From the NCBI GenBank assembly GCA_015179045.1, contig WHUZ01000070.1, forward strand, positions 274,985 through 338,984: DNA of 64,000 bases. Direction: 5' to 3'. Below, piece after piece: positions 42,202 through 54,736 of the stretch; positions within the stretch are counted from its first letter, which is position 1; the number at the start of each line of letters is the position of its first letter. Source of the stretch: Kalaharituber pfeilii (taxonomy: Eukaryota > Ascomycota > Pezizomycetes > Pezizales > Pezizaceae). The notes under the pieces were generated by a model, which saw only the letters and a list, made by a program, of their open reading frames with translations, ran no database searches and was not told the DNA's origin. Made by a program: the position numbers and the translations under genes.

Positions 42202-44176
42202 TAGCCTCGTCCCCAGGCGTTTGTAGAAGCCTGAGATTAGCTAATCGGGTGATCACGTGAGTGCCAAGAACTGTAAATATAATACATAAACTGTCATTTA
42301 AATTCACAAACGCCTGGAGGCATTGTTTCTATCTCGAGCAAAACCACTTCGCGCCGGAGGTCGAAATCTTAATGGATTCGGAGCATGTATTATAGAACTG
42401 TAATATTCTGTATACTTTTTTATCAAATACACTACTTCCTATGGAGAGCTTGAGGGGGTGCTGGGGGTGCCGCCCAGCTATGTAAGTCCAGTGTTAAGTC
42501 CTTCTACTACCTCTGCATAGCCAATTAATTATAGGAACTTTTATCCGGAATTGTTCCTTATAGGTATAGCCTCGTCCCCTACAATTAGGTAACTAGTTAA
42601 TTACTGGGGAATGGGGCTAATATAGGTGGGTAGGCAGTAACTAGTAACTGGTTAGCTACCTATAGCTAGCCAGTTAGTCTAGACTTCAAGACAGAGAGAG
42701 TTGGACCTAAAAGAGTCGGACTTACTGGAATTGAAGTTAATAACTCTTAGAATAATATACAGAAAGTTACTATCCACTAGGTCAAACAGACACTTGACTA
42801 GCAATGCTTATATAGCACTTATTTATGTAACTATGACACCATTCCAGCTTGTCGTATATTGCTTGTCACATATACATATTTTATACTACTCACCTCTGGA
42901 TTATAATCAAAACTTTCAGAAATGATATTTTCTATTATGAGAAACTAATTCCGGATGCCAGCTATATTATATTCTACTCTAATTTGATTCTCAGTGCTAC
43001 TATCATCTACTCTGATACTATTATACTTATTAGTAAGGCCATTACTAAGTAGTTATATAGAACTACTTAGCTCCGGAGTATAGTAAAAATTTCAAAAATA
43101 GTATTCTTCATCATAAGGAACTCATTCCGGACGCCAGCTACACTTCGCATTAGTTTGACTCTCAGTGGAAAGTAGTACTGCTATACTCCACTGCCACTAG
43201 TATACCACTGGGCGAAGTCATTGTCAGATAGCTGTATAGAACTACTCAGCTCCGGAGTATGATAAAACTCTCGGAAATGGTATTCCTCATTATAAGGAAC
43301 TTATTCCGGATGCCCGCTACACTCCGCATTAGTTTGACTCTCAGTAGAAAGTAGTACTGCTATACTCCACTGCCACTAGTATACCATTGGGCAAAGCCAT
43401 TGCCAGATAGTTGTATAGAACTACTCAGCTCCGGAGTATAATAAACTCTCAGAAATAATATGCTTCACCATGAGAAACTCATTCCGGACACCAGGTACAC
43501 TCCGTCCGCATTAGTTTGACTCTCTAGAAAGTTGTACTGCTATACTCTACCGCTACATACCACTGGGCAAGGCCATTGCCAGATAGGTGTATAGAACTAT
43601 TCAGCTCCGGAGTATGATAAAACTCTTGGAAATCATATGCTTCACCATGAGGAACTCATTCCAGATGCTACCGGTAGCTACACTCTGCATTAGTTTGATT
43701 CTCAGTAGAAAGTTGTGCTGCTATACTCCACTACCATATACCACTTGGCAAGGCTATTGCCAGATAGTTGTATAAAACTAAGCTCCGGAGTATGATAAAA
43801 CTCTTAGAAATAATATGCTTCACCATAAGAAACTGATTCCGGATACCGCCCACACTCCGCATTAGTTTGATTCTCAATGTATACCTTATTGACCATGTAT
43901 AAATACTACCCACATTGGCTAATAGAATCACAATGCGTGGTACCGGAATTGAAAAAAGACTACACTAACGTATTCGGGCAAGTTGATAGTAGATAGGGCG
44001 AGAGTATTTGCAGGGATTGGTTCGACTTTGCAGGGTTCGATAATTTTGGAGGGAAATACTCCAGGCGTTTGTGAATTTAAATGACAGTTTATGTATTATA
44101 TTTACAGTTCTTGGCACTCACGTGATCACCCGATTAGCTAATCTCAGGCTTCTACAAACGCCTGGGGACGAGGCTA
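42202..44176. mobile_element. Mutator-like non-autonomous element, 1,975 bp
   Basis: Flanked by ATAATGTGG at 42193-42201 and 44177-44185, a perfect 9-bp target duplication as expected for Mutator-like elements. The terminal inverted repeats are about 120 bp and near-perfect, starting TAGCCTCGTCCCCAGGCG. Inside each, CCAGGCGTTTGT and ACAAACGCCTGG form a second, nested pair of inverted ends about 110 bp apart. The interior has no transposase but holds a ~179-bp tandem array (42890-43920) and a piece of repeat R2. Confidence 0.85.
42890..43920 (+). repeat. 179-bp satellite-like array inside the Mutator-like element
   Basis: AGCTCCGGAGTAT recurs at about 43069, 43248, 43427, 43602 and 43781, giving a period of 175-179 bp, with a diverged first unit near 42890. 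Each unit includes GGAACTCATTCCGGA, CATTAGTTTGACTCTCAG and ACTGCTATACTCCAC. Confidence 0.85.
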
Positions 44177-44185
44177 ATAATGTGG

Positions 44186-45834
44186 CATTATTTGCTTTCA
44201 TTTCTATATTCAACCGTGTCATAGCCCATATGAAAATGATATAAAATGATATATATAAAATAAAAAAAAATTTGTGACGCCGGTGGTGCATTCGCTCACC
44301 ATGCTGGATCGAACGCTTATATGTCGCGACCCAGTGGTAATTTCTACTTTGCGACTTTAGACTTCGTATTATGTATGTCTGTATATATATGACTCTGGAG
44401 TTCTCGTACTTTATTTGATAGATTAAGAAGCAATTCAATCTTATCGCATGCTATATAGAATATTTTCTCTCTATTTCACAACAGATTTAATTCAAGAACA
44501 CCCCGCTCCGTCGATGGCGGATACACCAGCAGAGTAGTCTTAGAAGCCCCATCAAGTTACATGTTCTATGAGGTGCCTAGTTTACAGTTACTGCTAGCCA
44601 ATGATGGCTACTAGTATATACGTAAGTCCAAGTACTTCGGTCCCAGTGTTCCCAACCGGCCAGGCCGCCGACTAGGCCGGCCAGGCTAAGGTTCCATATG
44701 GCCTGGGTAGTTTCAGGCCGTCCAGACTGCTCAGGGCCGGTCCAGGCCGCCCAAGCCGTTCAGGTTACTTGACCTTGCTATATTCCTGGATAGCTATCTA
44801 GACCTTTGTTATTGAGTAGCGCTTTTAGCAGCTATTCAGGCTCGTAATTTTTTTTAGTATCGCTTGACTGTATACTAATTTCTTTTACTAGTACTGCATG
44901 GAGACAGACATTCCAACAAACACCGGTACTGGAGATAATGATTCCTTCCGTAATCTTTCTTCACTCTCCATAGTGCAGTTCAAGTTTTGATCTTGCATCG
45001 TCAATTCCTGCAGTCATATCTCATGCCAAGATCAAGTCTTCTGGAATTTAAGGTACAGAAATGTGGTGCAGCAAAGGTGGATTTGGCAGTATGGTGAAGC
45101 TCACATGATAATGGAAAGCGATACTGGCAGTACAAAATCTATAAGTAAAATCCTAAACATTAGAGAATGAGGTATACGTAGCAGTTAGAGTACGTTCTGT
45201 ATATAGCTACTAGCAAATTGATGCGAGTATAATGTCGCTAATTCCTACAACGAGCGTATCCATCCTAGATATGTCATCATGTGGAATTACCTCATACCAC
45301 AATCTCAGCTCATGTGCTATTCACATTCTCATGGCTCTTTCACGCATGACAGCCTCACGTGATATGTCCTATGATCCCCGTTGCATAATCTTCAACAGGG
45401 GTTGACTACCCAATCGGGCAAATAACAATCCAAATCAAGATGCTTGGCAGCAATGCAATCCCTGTCACGTCTAGAATAGTAATATTGAATAATACCGGTA
45501 CCACAATATGGCGGAGGAATCTGGATATCTCTGTCGTAAAGATAAGACTCTAAAATTTCGCTCAGAGCAAGACAAATACTTGGAATACACTTGGTAATTT
45601 TGTCTAGGATCTTCTAGCAACAATAATATAATTATCATCTTAGCGTGTAGAAATCAATCGCAGCAATTAAACTGTTGTCGAGAGAGCGACTCAATGGTGG
45701 CACTGATTTACCGGTGGCAGCAACTTACCAGTAACAGAGTTGTCAGCAATTCAACAGTTATAGTACAAACAGAAATCATTTTTACACCTGAATTTCGCGA
45801 AAACATTCATTGTGGAGTGATTTGGAGATATAAC
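44186..45834. other. Gene-free stretch with a GC-rich repeat
   Basis: 44655-44765 consists of GGCCAGGCCG-type imperfect repeats. 44260-44330 (minus) contains GCGTTCGATCC, resembling a pol III B box, ahead of an A/T tail, but no cloverleaf forms. Nothing else is recognised. Confidence 0.35.
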
Positions 45835-47200
45835 CTATCTAGCACTCTTAGGTGGAGGGGGTAGACCTACCAGCGGGGGTAAATCAATTTGGTCCTCTGA
45901 CAAACTCCAGGAATTACTGTCGATAAACTCCGGCTTGGAGCCAACTGTGCCGTCGCTCAAGACACACCGCATCCTTCCATCACCTTGCTCTTCCCAGCGC
46001 TGGCAGAGGCATTCACAAACTAGTTGGTGGGATCTCTTCAGGATCGATTTCGAAACCGCCGGCACACCCCAGTAAAACTTTCAATGGGTGCCTTTCACAG
46101 CGAAGTTGGCTTTTCGAGCCGCATTATATGACTGAATGAGCAAAGAACAAGCAGTACATGAAGGTTTTGATACTCCCGGATATGAGAATGGTGGGGTACT
46201 GTCTTGGGACTGTTGTCATAATGGAGAAGCAAGCTTATCTCGCAATGAATATGAGAACAATCTTGCCCATGCATATTGTGTCTTTGATGGGCTTTCGTCC
46301 GATTCCTTCTATAAACCCTTCCGTTTCAATGAAGGATGCCGTCTGCATGATGTCGGATGACAAGTTTATCCAGTCAGCTACTGACGATAGCAGCCTTGGA
46401 ATTTCCTGCATCTGTCTTGCATAGAGAGTTATTTTCAACTCTCCCTTGAGCGTTGGCCGCAGCCGCGGCGATTCAGCCCATCGTACCAGGGCAGAAATTG
46501 CATACTGGAAGGAGCACAATTTTCTTATGTATCTTTCTAGGGGGAATTCTAAATCACTTAGTTAGCGCTGGCCGAAGAAAATGCTGCTCCGAATAGACTA
46601 TTGTACTTACTAGGTCCGCCATGTGACTCCACGAAACCGGCGCACAGGCCAATTTCTGATTCCACCTGGCTGGTCCAATAGTCACAGCCAACCTGATCGG
46701 CTTATGTACAGTGCACGGGGCACAACTGCATTAGATGCATGCGCTTTGATTGCCAATATTTCGGCGAATACCCTAGCAAGATCCAAAAATAAAGTAGAGA
46801 TGTTTCGTAGCATTGATGCTGGTTCAACCAGTTTTCCAGGCCAGATATTTTTGGGCATTGCTAAGAAAGCGACTCAAAATTCTAGGAACTTGTCACATTG
46901 CTTCCAGAAGTGACAGTGATATTTTGATAATGTATGACTCATGGCCATCACTTGCATCTCCAGAATAATGTCATCGATCTTCTGAGCATTCACCTTTTAC
47001 TCAGAGTGGGGCGGTGACAGTGAAGGTTTAGCAAGCACTGATCCAGGCTCTGCACCACACCTCTCTTGGTTTGCCAGCCTTGAGATTGTTTGCATCTTCC
47101 TCCAAAGTTTTTGTAAGAATGGGGAAATGGCATCAAGTGAGGTTGTCCACTCATTCCCGGTAACTGTAAGCTCAACCTGTGCTAACTCCCCACCCGCTTG
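45835..47200 (-). pseudogene. Unrecognised protein-coding relic
   Basis: Successive minus-strand segments keep long open stretches with protein-like composition: AISALVRWAESPRLRPTLKG and ITLYARQMQEIPRLLSSVAD (46235-46519), NVVPRALYI-type sequence and LARVFAEILAIKAHASNA (46620-46920), LWRKMQTISRLANQERCGAE (46990-47110), plus a separate 76-residue C-terminal frame (45835-46065). Stops and shifts interrupt them. Possibly a host gene pseudogenised, or a multi-exon gene whose splice sites I could not assemble. Family unknown. Confidence 0.35.
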
Positions 47201-49334
47201 ATGAAATTATGATAAATCTGCCAGCTTCGCTGATGCAGAGCAAAGCCAAAGCATGTAAGAGCTGCATACCCCTCTGCTGGGATTCCTGTGACCTGTCTGA
47301 CAGAAATCTATTTTGTAGCTCTAGTGCGGGAAAGATGCAATCACCAGCATGGGCAGTTGAATGCTATAGCGGAGGCAACCGTAGAATCTGTCCACCTTGC
47401 TATTGGTGGGTGGGAAGGAGTAGCCATCAGTGAATTACTCAGAAGAATGACACAGGATCAAGGGCAGCTTTATGTAGTCAGTGGTGATGGAGCGGGGGTG
47501 ATAGGAAGCAGTTGAGAAGGTGGAATTGTGGTAGTGAGAAGTTGCGTTTCACCTCTGGCAAGTTCGCCAAGACTTTTTCAATGCTTACTACTCAGTAAGT
47601 TATAACCTAGCTGCGAACATGTGGGTGTCACATGCAGAGAGCTATGGGCAGGTGACGCTGGATCGTGTCTATTTTTTTGTAACGTAACGCTGCATACAGG
47701 CTACCAATCGAAGGAGAAGAAAAATCCCAGAGCCCTTTCCAGCCACCATGAGCTAAAAGCGTATTGGTGCAGATATGGCATTGTGACACTGTGGCAGTGA
47801 GAAACAGTTATCTCACACTCAGGCAAGAACTACCGGTATCTTTTGATTTCCGACTACACATGACTACCGTGTATGATATCTCCCGTGACGTTCATTGCTT
47901 ATGTTCCGAAGGCTCTCAGTGAAGGAAGCCAATTGCGTGGAAGAATGGGGCTGAAAGTGCCAAGACTGCATCAAATGATAAACCTTTATTGCATTGCATT
48001 GCGGGACAGGTAGCATTGTGTGGCAGGTAGATCAATTGTTGATGTAGGCATATCGAGAAGCATGTATTAAAGTGGAGAATCATTGCTGGCTCAGAGCGCC
48101 GAACTACCGCGAACGAGGCTATACATGCACACACTGATCGTGCGCTCCCAGATGTACGATACCTTGGCAGCACCAGAAAAAAAGTCAACGGTATTTGCCC
48201 AAAGAGGAACTACGTTATGAGCGGGCCAGGGGCACAGCCGACCTTTGCTCACTAGCCATGGGTCCTCTGCTGGGGGGTCACTGCGCAGCTATCGGATTTG
48301 AGCCGTTTCCACACCCGCAGCCACCGCGTCGCCCCCCTGGTGCTTTTCGGAATCCAGCAGCTGCCGCAATCCCGATTTGGTGGTTGCCAGATACACTACC
48401 CTCCCTCCCTTCGCTGTTATTACAACTCTCGGTTTTTACAACTCTCGGTTTACCCACACGTTGCGCCATTGTTTGATTAGAGTTTTTTTTGTTTTTGGAT
48501 ATCGTCAGATTTCCGCAATATATCGCGAAAACTCGAGTGGGTACTGTGTTCTCCATGCAAGGGGGAATCCACTACACCACAACTTTTTTGCAAAGCTGTA
48601 CAATTCAGGAATCCCTCAGGTGCGACTAGGATATATATACCCGGGTAGGATCATTTTTTTTGCGAAATATATTATATTCATCCGCAGGGCTAGGTAGTAA
48701 ACTGGGATTGGAACAGATTTCCGGACCGTACATACGTCAAATAAACGGTTTTGCATCCCGGCGGTAGTTACGGACGGTTTGTGGTTTGAAATAAGGGGGG
48801 GGGGGGGGTCAGAAAACAAAAAGAGATATATATGCATATGTGTTGTGTCATTCGTAACAACTGGCCTGGGGCGACTCAGTAGCACTACGGTTCACGACAC
48901 ACGTACTTGTACAACATTGTATTGACCTTTTTTCACTACAGAAACTAATATCATAGAGCAGGTTAGTTGCTGAATTAATGCAGTTGCCACATTATGATAC
49001 TTGAAATTTTTATTCAGATCTTCGGAGTATTTGTTTTGAAAAGGCAGTGGGCTAACCCTTGGAGCGGGGCCACAATCCCATAGACGCTTTGCGAAGCGGT
49101 TATTCCAGTCCAATGGCCACCATCAAGTAGTCCGACTTGCATGAAGTAGGTTTATTCAAACAATTAAATATATTGATCTGCTACCTCCGTAACATGGAGT
49201 TTTCACTGCCGCAACGATGCTATTAAAATATGATAACTATTTCATTATTGACTGGCCTCCCCTCACATTGAGATCATGATACATGAAAATTAGGCTATAG
49301 GAGCTATATTAAAAGGAACCCCCAATCACAACTT
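47201..49334. other. Gene-free stretch
   Basis: Contains a bare Tad-LINE tail (about 47673-47710, minus, GTAACGTAACGCTGCATACA), the 75-bp repeat at 48218-48292, a direct pair ACAACTCTCGGTTT (48423-48453) and a G11 run near 48800. No gene is supported. Confidence 0.35.
48218..48292 (+). repeat. 75-bp dispersed repeat, copy 2
   Basis: Matches 5374-5448 (CATGGGTCCTCTGCTGGGG core). No coding content. Confidence 0.5.
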
Positions 49335-50914
49335 TCAATCAAGCTCATTCAGCCATGGATGTCGAAGTAACTCGGCGGCTCCGCTCCTATTTTCATGCTC
49401 TATCGCCAACATGTGCTCTAGCATATCAAGGCATATAAGGGCCTCCTCCACAGACATGTCTTCCAGCCGGAACTCCATGAACCGTTCCTTCATACTCTTC
49501 CATTCAACAAATTCAGAATTGTAGCCTGCGTTTATCGCAGTGTTCCTGCGCTGATGCCCCTGTGAGTCGAAGTAGAGGCTATGTCGGCTCCAACACTTTG
49601 TCACTGACGGAGGGAGTGGGCCTAGGGTGTCATGCAACTGCAGAAGGTGATCATCATCTAAAGCCACGGTGTCATGGGTCCAGATACCAAGTCGCACGAG
49701 TTCACAACGGGTAACCAGTGAAAACACCTGTTTCCGACGATTACACGTTAGAAAGAAAGTTGCCTAAAATAGGGGGACTGATATCATACCATCGCACCCA
49801 GGCTCCAGATATCGATCTTCTCCGAGAATGGGGGATGGCCAACAATCAATTCTGGCGCACGGAATGGCTTTGGGGTAACTGGGCACGTCGCCTGACCAAG
49901 TTCAAAAGCTGTTCCAGAAATGTGTAAGTAGAGAAACACAGAACTGGTTTTGTAGCAAACCTACCCGTTCCGAAGTCGATGAATTTGACGACAACATTTT
50001 TGAAGTCCATCAGGGTCCAGTCTTTAGTTGCATAGAGGGGCTGCGGGTGTACAAGGTACTTGGGTGCCCAGGGATCACCCCCTTCGGGACATAGCCCATC
50101 TATCCGCCTCACTGTGGTTGATGTTAGAGGCAATGACATGTCTGCCAGTACCTCCTCTGGTGAGCTATTATCTAAACTTGGGATTGCAAATGCAACATTG
50201 CTAGGATAAACATCTAAAGGGTAGTTAGTAAAAAAACTGTCTCAAGAAATAGTGTCGTAACCAGCTCTCGACATCACCAGCTATGATATGAAGCATCTCA
50301 CCTCCATGCACGATTCCTTTGCTATGAATATACGTCATGCCTAAGAGCATCTGCCTAGTCATCTGTTTGACAACCTGCTTCGGATACCTGGTAGAGTAAC
50401 CAAATTTCTCCCAGAGCGGAAATAACAGGGCAGAGATGCTTGGCCCCATAACCTCGGTTACCAGGCATAAGTGCTTTCCATTCGGTCCGATATGATAGAA
50501 ATGCTTCAAGATGTTGAACACATGGTTAAACCCTTCATGCAAGGGATCGCCATTGGAAAGATGGCTGAGGACTCGAAGCTCAGAATCTGGGGCACTTGCT
50601 TGGAGGATTTTGAGTGCCACATAACCAGAGTTCCTGCCAATGACTTTGGTGAGAGGGGTGGGCTTTCATCGCAAGATAGATTGTGCATACTTCACATCGT
50701 GAGCTAGCCACACTGTCGAGTATCCTCCATACCCCAGCTTCCTCAAAATTTTATAGGTTCCATTGTCAAATTCATCCCCAAGATGTACTGGGTGAAATCC
50801 TCCTGGCCGGTATTCCTCAATCCATTCTGTGGGATCACTCAAGCCCACAAAGCGGTACTGGTCATGTCCCTCAGGCAGGTCCGCAGAAGGCGTTTCCAGA
50901 ATGCGATTATGCAT
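49335..50914 (-). CDS. SRPK-like protein kinase (438 aa, 5 exons)
   Basis: Predicted Ser/Thr kinase of the SR-protein-kinase type, many of which are expanded in filamentous fungi. Model: exons 50914-50691, 50633-50302, 50213-49965, 49908-49790, 49727-49335; introns of 56-88 bp, GT-AG, frame continuous. EYRPGGFHPVHLGD precedes the kinase core, as in SRPKs. Gly loop LGYGGYSTVWLA (about 60-71), catalytic Lys83 in VALKIL, catalytic-loop HGD with Asp186 (HGDVYPSN; Lys of DxKPxN replaced), DFG at about 265-267, APE at about 286-288, IDIWSLG, and an HPWL ending. The ATG at 50914 is the first in frame; a TAA lies upstream. The split insert between kinase lobes typical of animal SRPKs is short, as in other fungal members. 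Substrate unknown. Confidence 0.8.
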
Positions 50915-51760
50915 GTTTTCTTGAGGTCTGGAGGAAGAAAGAGTCGGTTCCAAGCATATGAAATCGTAGTGCCTTACGTGCCAGGGTGTTGGTCACCCCA
51001 TCTGCTGTGGAGATTTACCATACTCGTGCCAAGGCGCAAATCTAAACCTGGCTTTCCCAATAAGGTTTCTGCATCACAAACCATATGAAGTTTAATTAGT
51101 TTCATCGTAAAGCTTACCATATGTAGAGTACAGTATTCTCTAGGTGGGTTTGGTGGGAGGTATGCACGCAGTTATAATGGCCAATTAAGTGCCACCGGGC
51201 GAAGACTCCGATAAGCTTTCCGTTCCCTGTTCTCGTGCCCAGACTCTCTTGGCACGCTTAGATATCAAGAGAGTCTGCATCCGTTCCCCTAGCCCCGCAT
51301 GTTTCTTTTTTTTGTTCATTATCATTGCTCGTGTGCCGCCCTGTGGGCTATGACGAGATCACGCAGCCCGCCTGGCCACTTACTCCTTTACCCCACATCT
51401 GTTCCATGTGTATTGCCGTCTCCTCTTCCTCTCCACAACATATGCATCTCAACTTCCCACTCTTCTTCACCATCAATGATGATAGGCGGCGGCAGCAGTT
51501 CTACCTATCCTGGCAGTGGATCTTCGGCCGTAGGTTCCCATAAGGATACATGGAACACGGGGTGGATTCTCATCGTGGGGGGAGTTCAAGCCTATAGGCA
51601 TGAGTGCCGACAGCTGCCCGCACTCTGAATGGGCCCACTTTCTTGTGATCGAGTTTCTTGCAGGGTCGCTGAGTGCTCAGGTGCCTGTTTAATAACCAGA
51701 CGTGATCTCTAGGTAGGAACCTCGGTGCTGGAATCCTGCTGCGGTTGGTGTACTCGGCTT
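50915..51760. other. Intergenic with module copy K
   Basis: No gene recognised apart from the micro-insertion at 51305-51357. 51640-51760 begins to resemble the 3' region of the gypsy relic (minus). Confidence 0.35.
51305..51357 (-). mobile_element. Micro-retro-insertion, module copy K
   Basis: Minus strand: CGTCATAGCCCACAGGGCGG, CACACGAGCAATGATAA and an A-rich tail (ACAAAAAAAAG). Target duplication not clear. Confidence 0.65.
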
Positions 51761-54230
51761 GCCAGAGTTGGGCATGCTATATCTCGGCCTTTAGCATCCC
51801 ATGCAACTCGGTCAGCTTACTGACATGATCTTTGGCATTGAATAGGCTGTTCCTCTGGCGGCGGCAGTGGGTACATCGTCGAGGGGGAGGTCAACGAACC
51901 GTAGGTGGAACCTGAAATTTGCCTGGAATGGGGACATTTTGGTGGACTCGGAAATGTAGTTGTTGGCTACGAATTCGGCCATAGGTAAGAACTTCAATCA
52001 ATCATCTTGCTGGTAGCTAACATAGGCCCTTAGGTATTGCTGCATGATAGCATTCATTCTTTCCGATTGTCTATCTGTTTCAGGGTGGTAGACTGTCAAT
52101 AGCCAAGCTTCAATGTTCAGGAGCTTGCATAGATGTCGCCAGAATTCAGAGGTAAACTGAGGGCCTCGGTCTGATATAATTGAATGTGGTAGGCGAAGGA
52201 GCTTTCATATATGGTTGAGATACAGCTGGGCGAGGTCTTCGGCAGTAGCAGTTTCCGTTGTTGGGCATAGGTGTCGCATCTTGGTGAGTCGGTCCACTAC
52301 CATCAGGATAGCAATGAATCCCTGACACTTGGGCAATCCGACGACGAAGTCCGTAGTGAGGTGTTGCCAAGGCTGCTCGGGGAGTTCCATCAATTTCATT
52401 GTTCCGTAAGGGGCGTGCCGAGAAGGTTTTACTCGTCGGTAGGTGTGGCAATTCCTGCAGTACTGTTCAACATCCTTGCGGATCGAGGGCCAGGTATATA
52501 TCCTTAGAATCAGTTCGAGAGTGTTGGCCACTCCTGGATGTCGTCGCTGGCCTTTCTGCAGAGCGGTTAAGACCTCCTGAGGCCTAGGGTCCCTTTCATA
52601 GGCCTCCTTCTATAGGGTTTGGTGGTCGAATTCCCAGCTCGGGTCGGGAGTTCCAGTGGCAATGGCATCAATGGCATCAATGGCAGCAACGGCATCAACG
52701 GCATCAATGGCGGCAATGGCAGCAATGGCGGCAATGGCAGCAATGGCGGCAATGGTGGCTGAAAGCTGCTGCTCCAGAGTAGGAGTTCCGATCGACGGGG
52801 AGAGATTTTCAGGTTTTAAAATGACTTGATTCTGGTGTTTGAGCCATTTATCCCCTCCGTTAGGGAGGTCTCCTGACCTTCTAGTAAGCGTATCAGACTT
52901 ATCACCAGCTTTTCTAGGATGGTACACGATCTTGAAGTTAAAGCAGGACAGGAATTCAGACCAATAAGCTTGCCAGCGGTTCAGCATTTTAGTCGTCATG
53001 AAGTATTTAAGGTTCTTATAGTCACTGAGGACCTCAATGATGCCTTTGGTACCTTCTAGGTGCGGTCTCCATTCCTCGAAGAGTCTCACAATCGCCATGA
53101 GTTCCTTGTCATAGATCTCATAGTTGCACTCAGCAGGCGAGTGCTTCTTTGAGAAGTATGCTACAGGGTGTAGGGCGCCATTGTCATCATATTGGGATAG
53201 AACTCCAGCTGAGACATAGGCCGATGCATCCATTTCGACGACGCATTCTCGATTCGGGTCAAAGTGATGGAGTACAGAGGCAGTGCAAAAGGCATGTTTA
53301 AGTTCGTCGAATGTAGCCTGGGCCTCTTGAGGCCATTCAAATCATTTGCCTTTCTGGGTCAAAGCTGTCAGTGGGCCTGCAATCTTGAAGAACCCAAGGA
53401 TGAACCAGCGGTAGAAGTTGGCGAACCTAAGGAAGGCTTGAACATCTCGGACATTCTGCGGTCTCTCCCATTCCCTGACTGCCTCAACCTTGCTAGGATC
53501 CATGCTGATGCCGTCTGGAGATATGATCAGGCCAAGGTATTTTGTTTGTTGCATATGGAATTCGTATTGTTCAGGCTTCAGGTATAACCCTGCTCGTCAG
53601 AGTTGCTCCAAAACCATTTGAACGTGCTGCTTATGCTCCTTGAGGTTGTTTGAATAGATCAAAATGTTGTCGAGATATGCTGTACAGAACATATCGAGAT
53701 AGGCCCGGAGGGTATCATTGATGAGGTGCTGAAAGGAGGCAGGTGCATTGGTAAGGCCAAATGGCATAACGGTGTATTCAAAGTGGCCATATCTCGTCCT
53801 AAATGCTGTTTTCCACTCCTCTCTTTCAGCCATTCTGACAAGGTTATAGGCCCACGTAGGTCTAGTTCGGTATAGTACTGGGCCTGGGAGAGGCATGCAA
53901 GGGTTTCCTGGATTAGCGGCAAGGGATAGCGGTTCTTAATGGTGATCTCGTTCAGCCCTCGGTAACTGACACATAGGCGAAGTGTTCTGTCTGCTTTCTT
54001 GACCAATAGGACGGGGCTCCTGCAGGAGATGAGCTGTGCCTTATGAAACCTTTAGACAGGTTCTCTTTAATGTATGCTTTTAGGGCCTGCAGTTCCTGGA
54101 TTGTCATGCCGTATAGGGGCCGAATGGTGGTTGTTTGCCTTCTTGTAGCGGAATAACGTGATTATAAGGCCGGTAGGGAGGTAGTTTGCTCACCTCTTTC
54201 ATCAGGAAAAAAGGGAGTTTGCGCCCTCAG
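51760..54230 (-). pseudogene. Ty3/gypsy pol relic (RT, RNase H, integrase)
   Basis: Read 5' to 3' on the minus strand: a lead-in [19 protein letters not shown] (about 54.1 kb); RT with [36 protein letters not shown] and [10 protein letters not shown]; RNase H with [19 protein letters not shown] and [15 protein letters not shown] (52.6-53.2 kb); integrase with [40 protein letters not shown], then LPMAEFVANNYISEST. The RT active site reads YLDN instead of YLDD, and there are several frameshifts and a TGA in the integrase, so it is inactive. The RNase H-integrase linker carries an in-frame minisatellite. Gag and LTRs are not found; the LINE at 54205 abuts its upstream edge. Confidence 0.8.
52655..52760 (-). 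repeat. In-frame trinucleotide-based minisatellite in gypsy pol
   Basis: A run of GGCATCAATGGCAGCAA-type units encodes an Ala/Ile/Asp stretch ([20 protein letters not shown]...) without breaking the reading frame between RNase H and integrase. Confidence 0.8.
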
Positions 54231-54344
54231 CGCCACGAGCGCCACGACGCTGGGGCGCTGGGGCACAAACTCGACTCCACAACACGCTACTCCGGCTCAG
54301 CGCGTCACAAACACATGAGTTCGTGCTACTGCGTCCCCAACGTG

Positions 54345-54470
54345 TAGGGCGCAGTTGACCTAATAGGCCTCGTCGGTAACGCAGGCGACCTAATAGGCCT
54401 CTTCATAACGCTGGTCACCTGATGAGTCTCGTTGATAACGCAGGCCACCTGGTGAGTCTCGTTGGTAACG
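54345..54470 (+). repeat. Four 30-bp repeats in the LINE 5' UTR
   Basis: Units follow GCAGGCGACCTAATAGGCCT...CGTTGGTAAC with variants. Tandem 5' UTR repeats are often promoter units in LINEs; that role is inferred. Confidence 0.7.
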
Positions 54471-54736
54471 CCCTGATTGGTGCCAGCAAAGCCCCGCTGG
54501 TGCTGACCTTTAGGACCGATTTCGAGCTAGTGTAGCAAAGACTTTGCGAACAGGTGCTAAATCGGCCGATCGGCAGCAGACGACGACGACCAAGAACAGA
54601 AGCGAGCTAGACGGCAGACCACCTTCGATTTTGGAATAGCGCACGGAGCTACTCCCAAAGCGGCGACTTCCCGAAAAAGGGAAGTTACAATAGGAAGGCA
54701 GGAGAAGGAGGACAGGAAGAAGAGGAAAGGAAAGGA

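Noticed and set aside
42890..43920. CRISPR-like array
   Set aside because: Units are 179 bp with no short-repeat/unique-spacer structure, in a fungal transposon; it is a satellite-type tandem repeat.
44260..44330. tRNA or tRNA-derived SINE
   Set aside because: A GTTCGATCC-like box is present but no A box at the right distance and no cloverleaf can be formed.
50915..50953. Upstream extension of the kinase start
   Set aside because: The longer frame begins at a TTG; the first ATG in frame is 50914, and a TAA lies further upstream.
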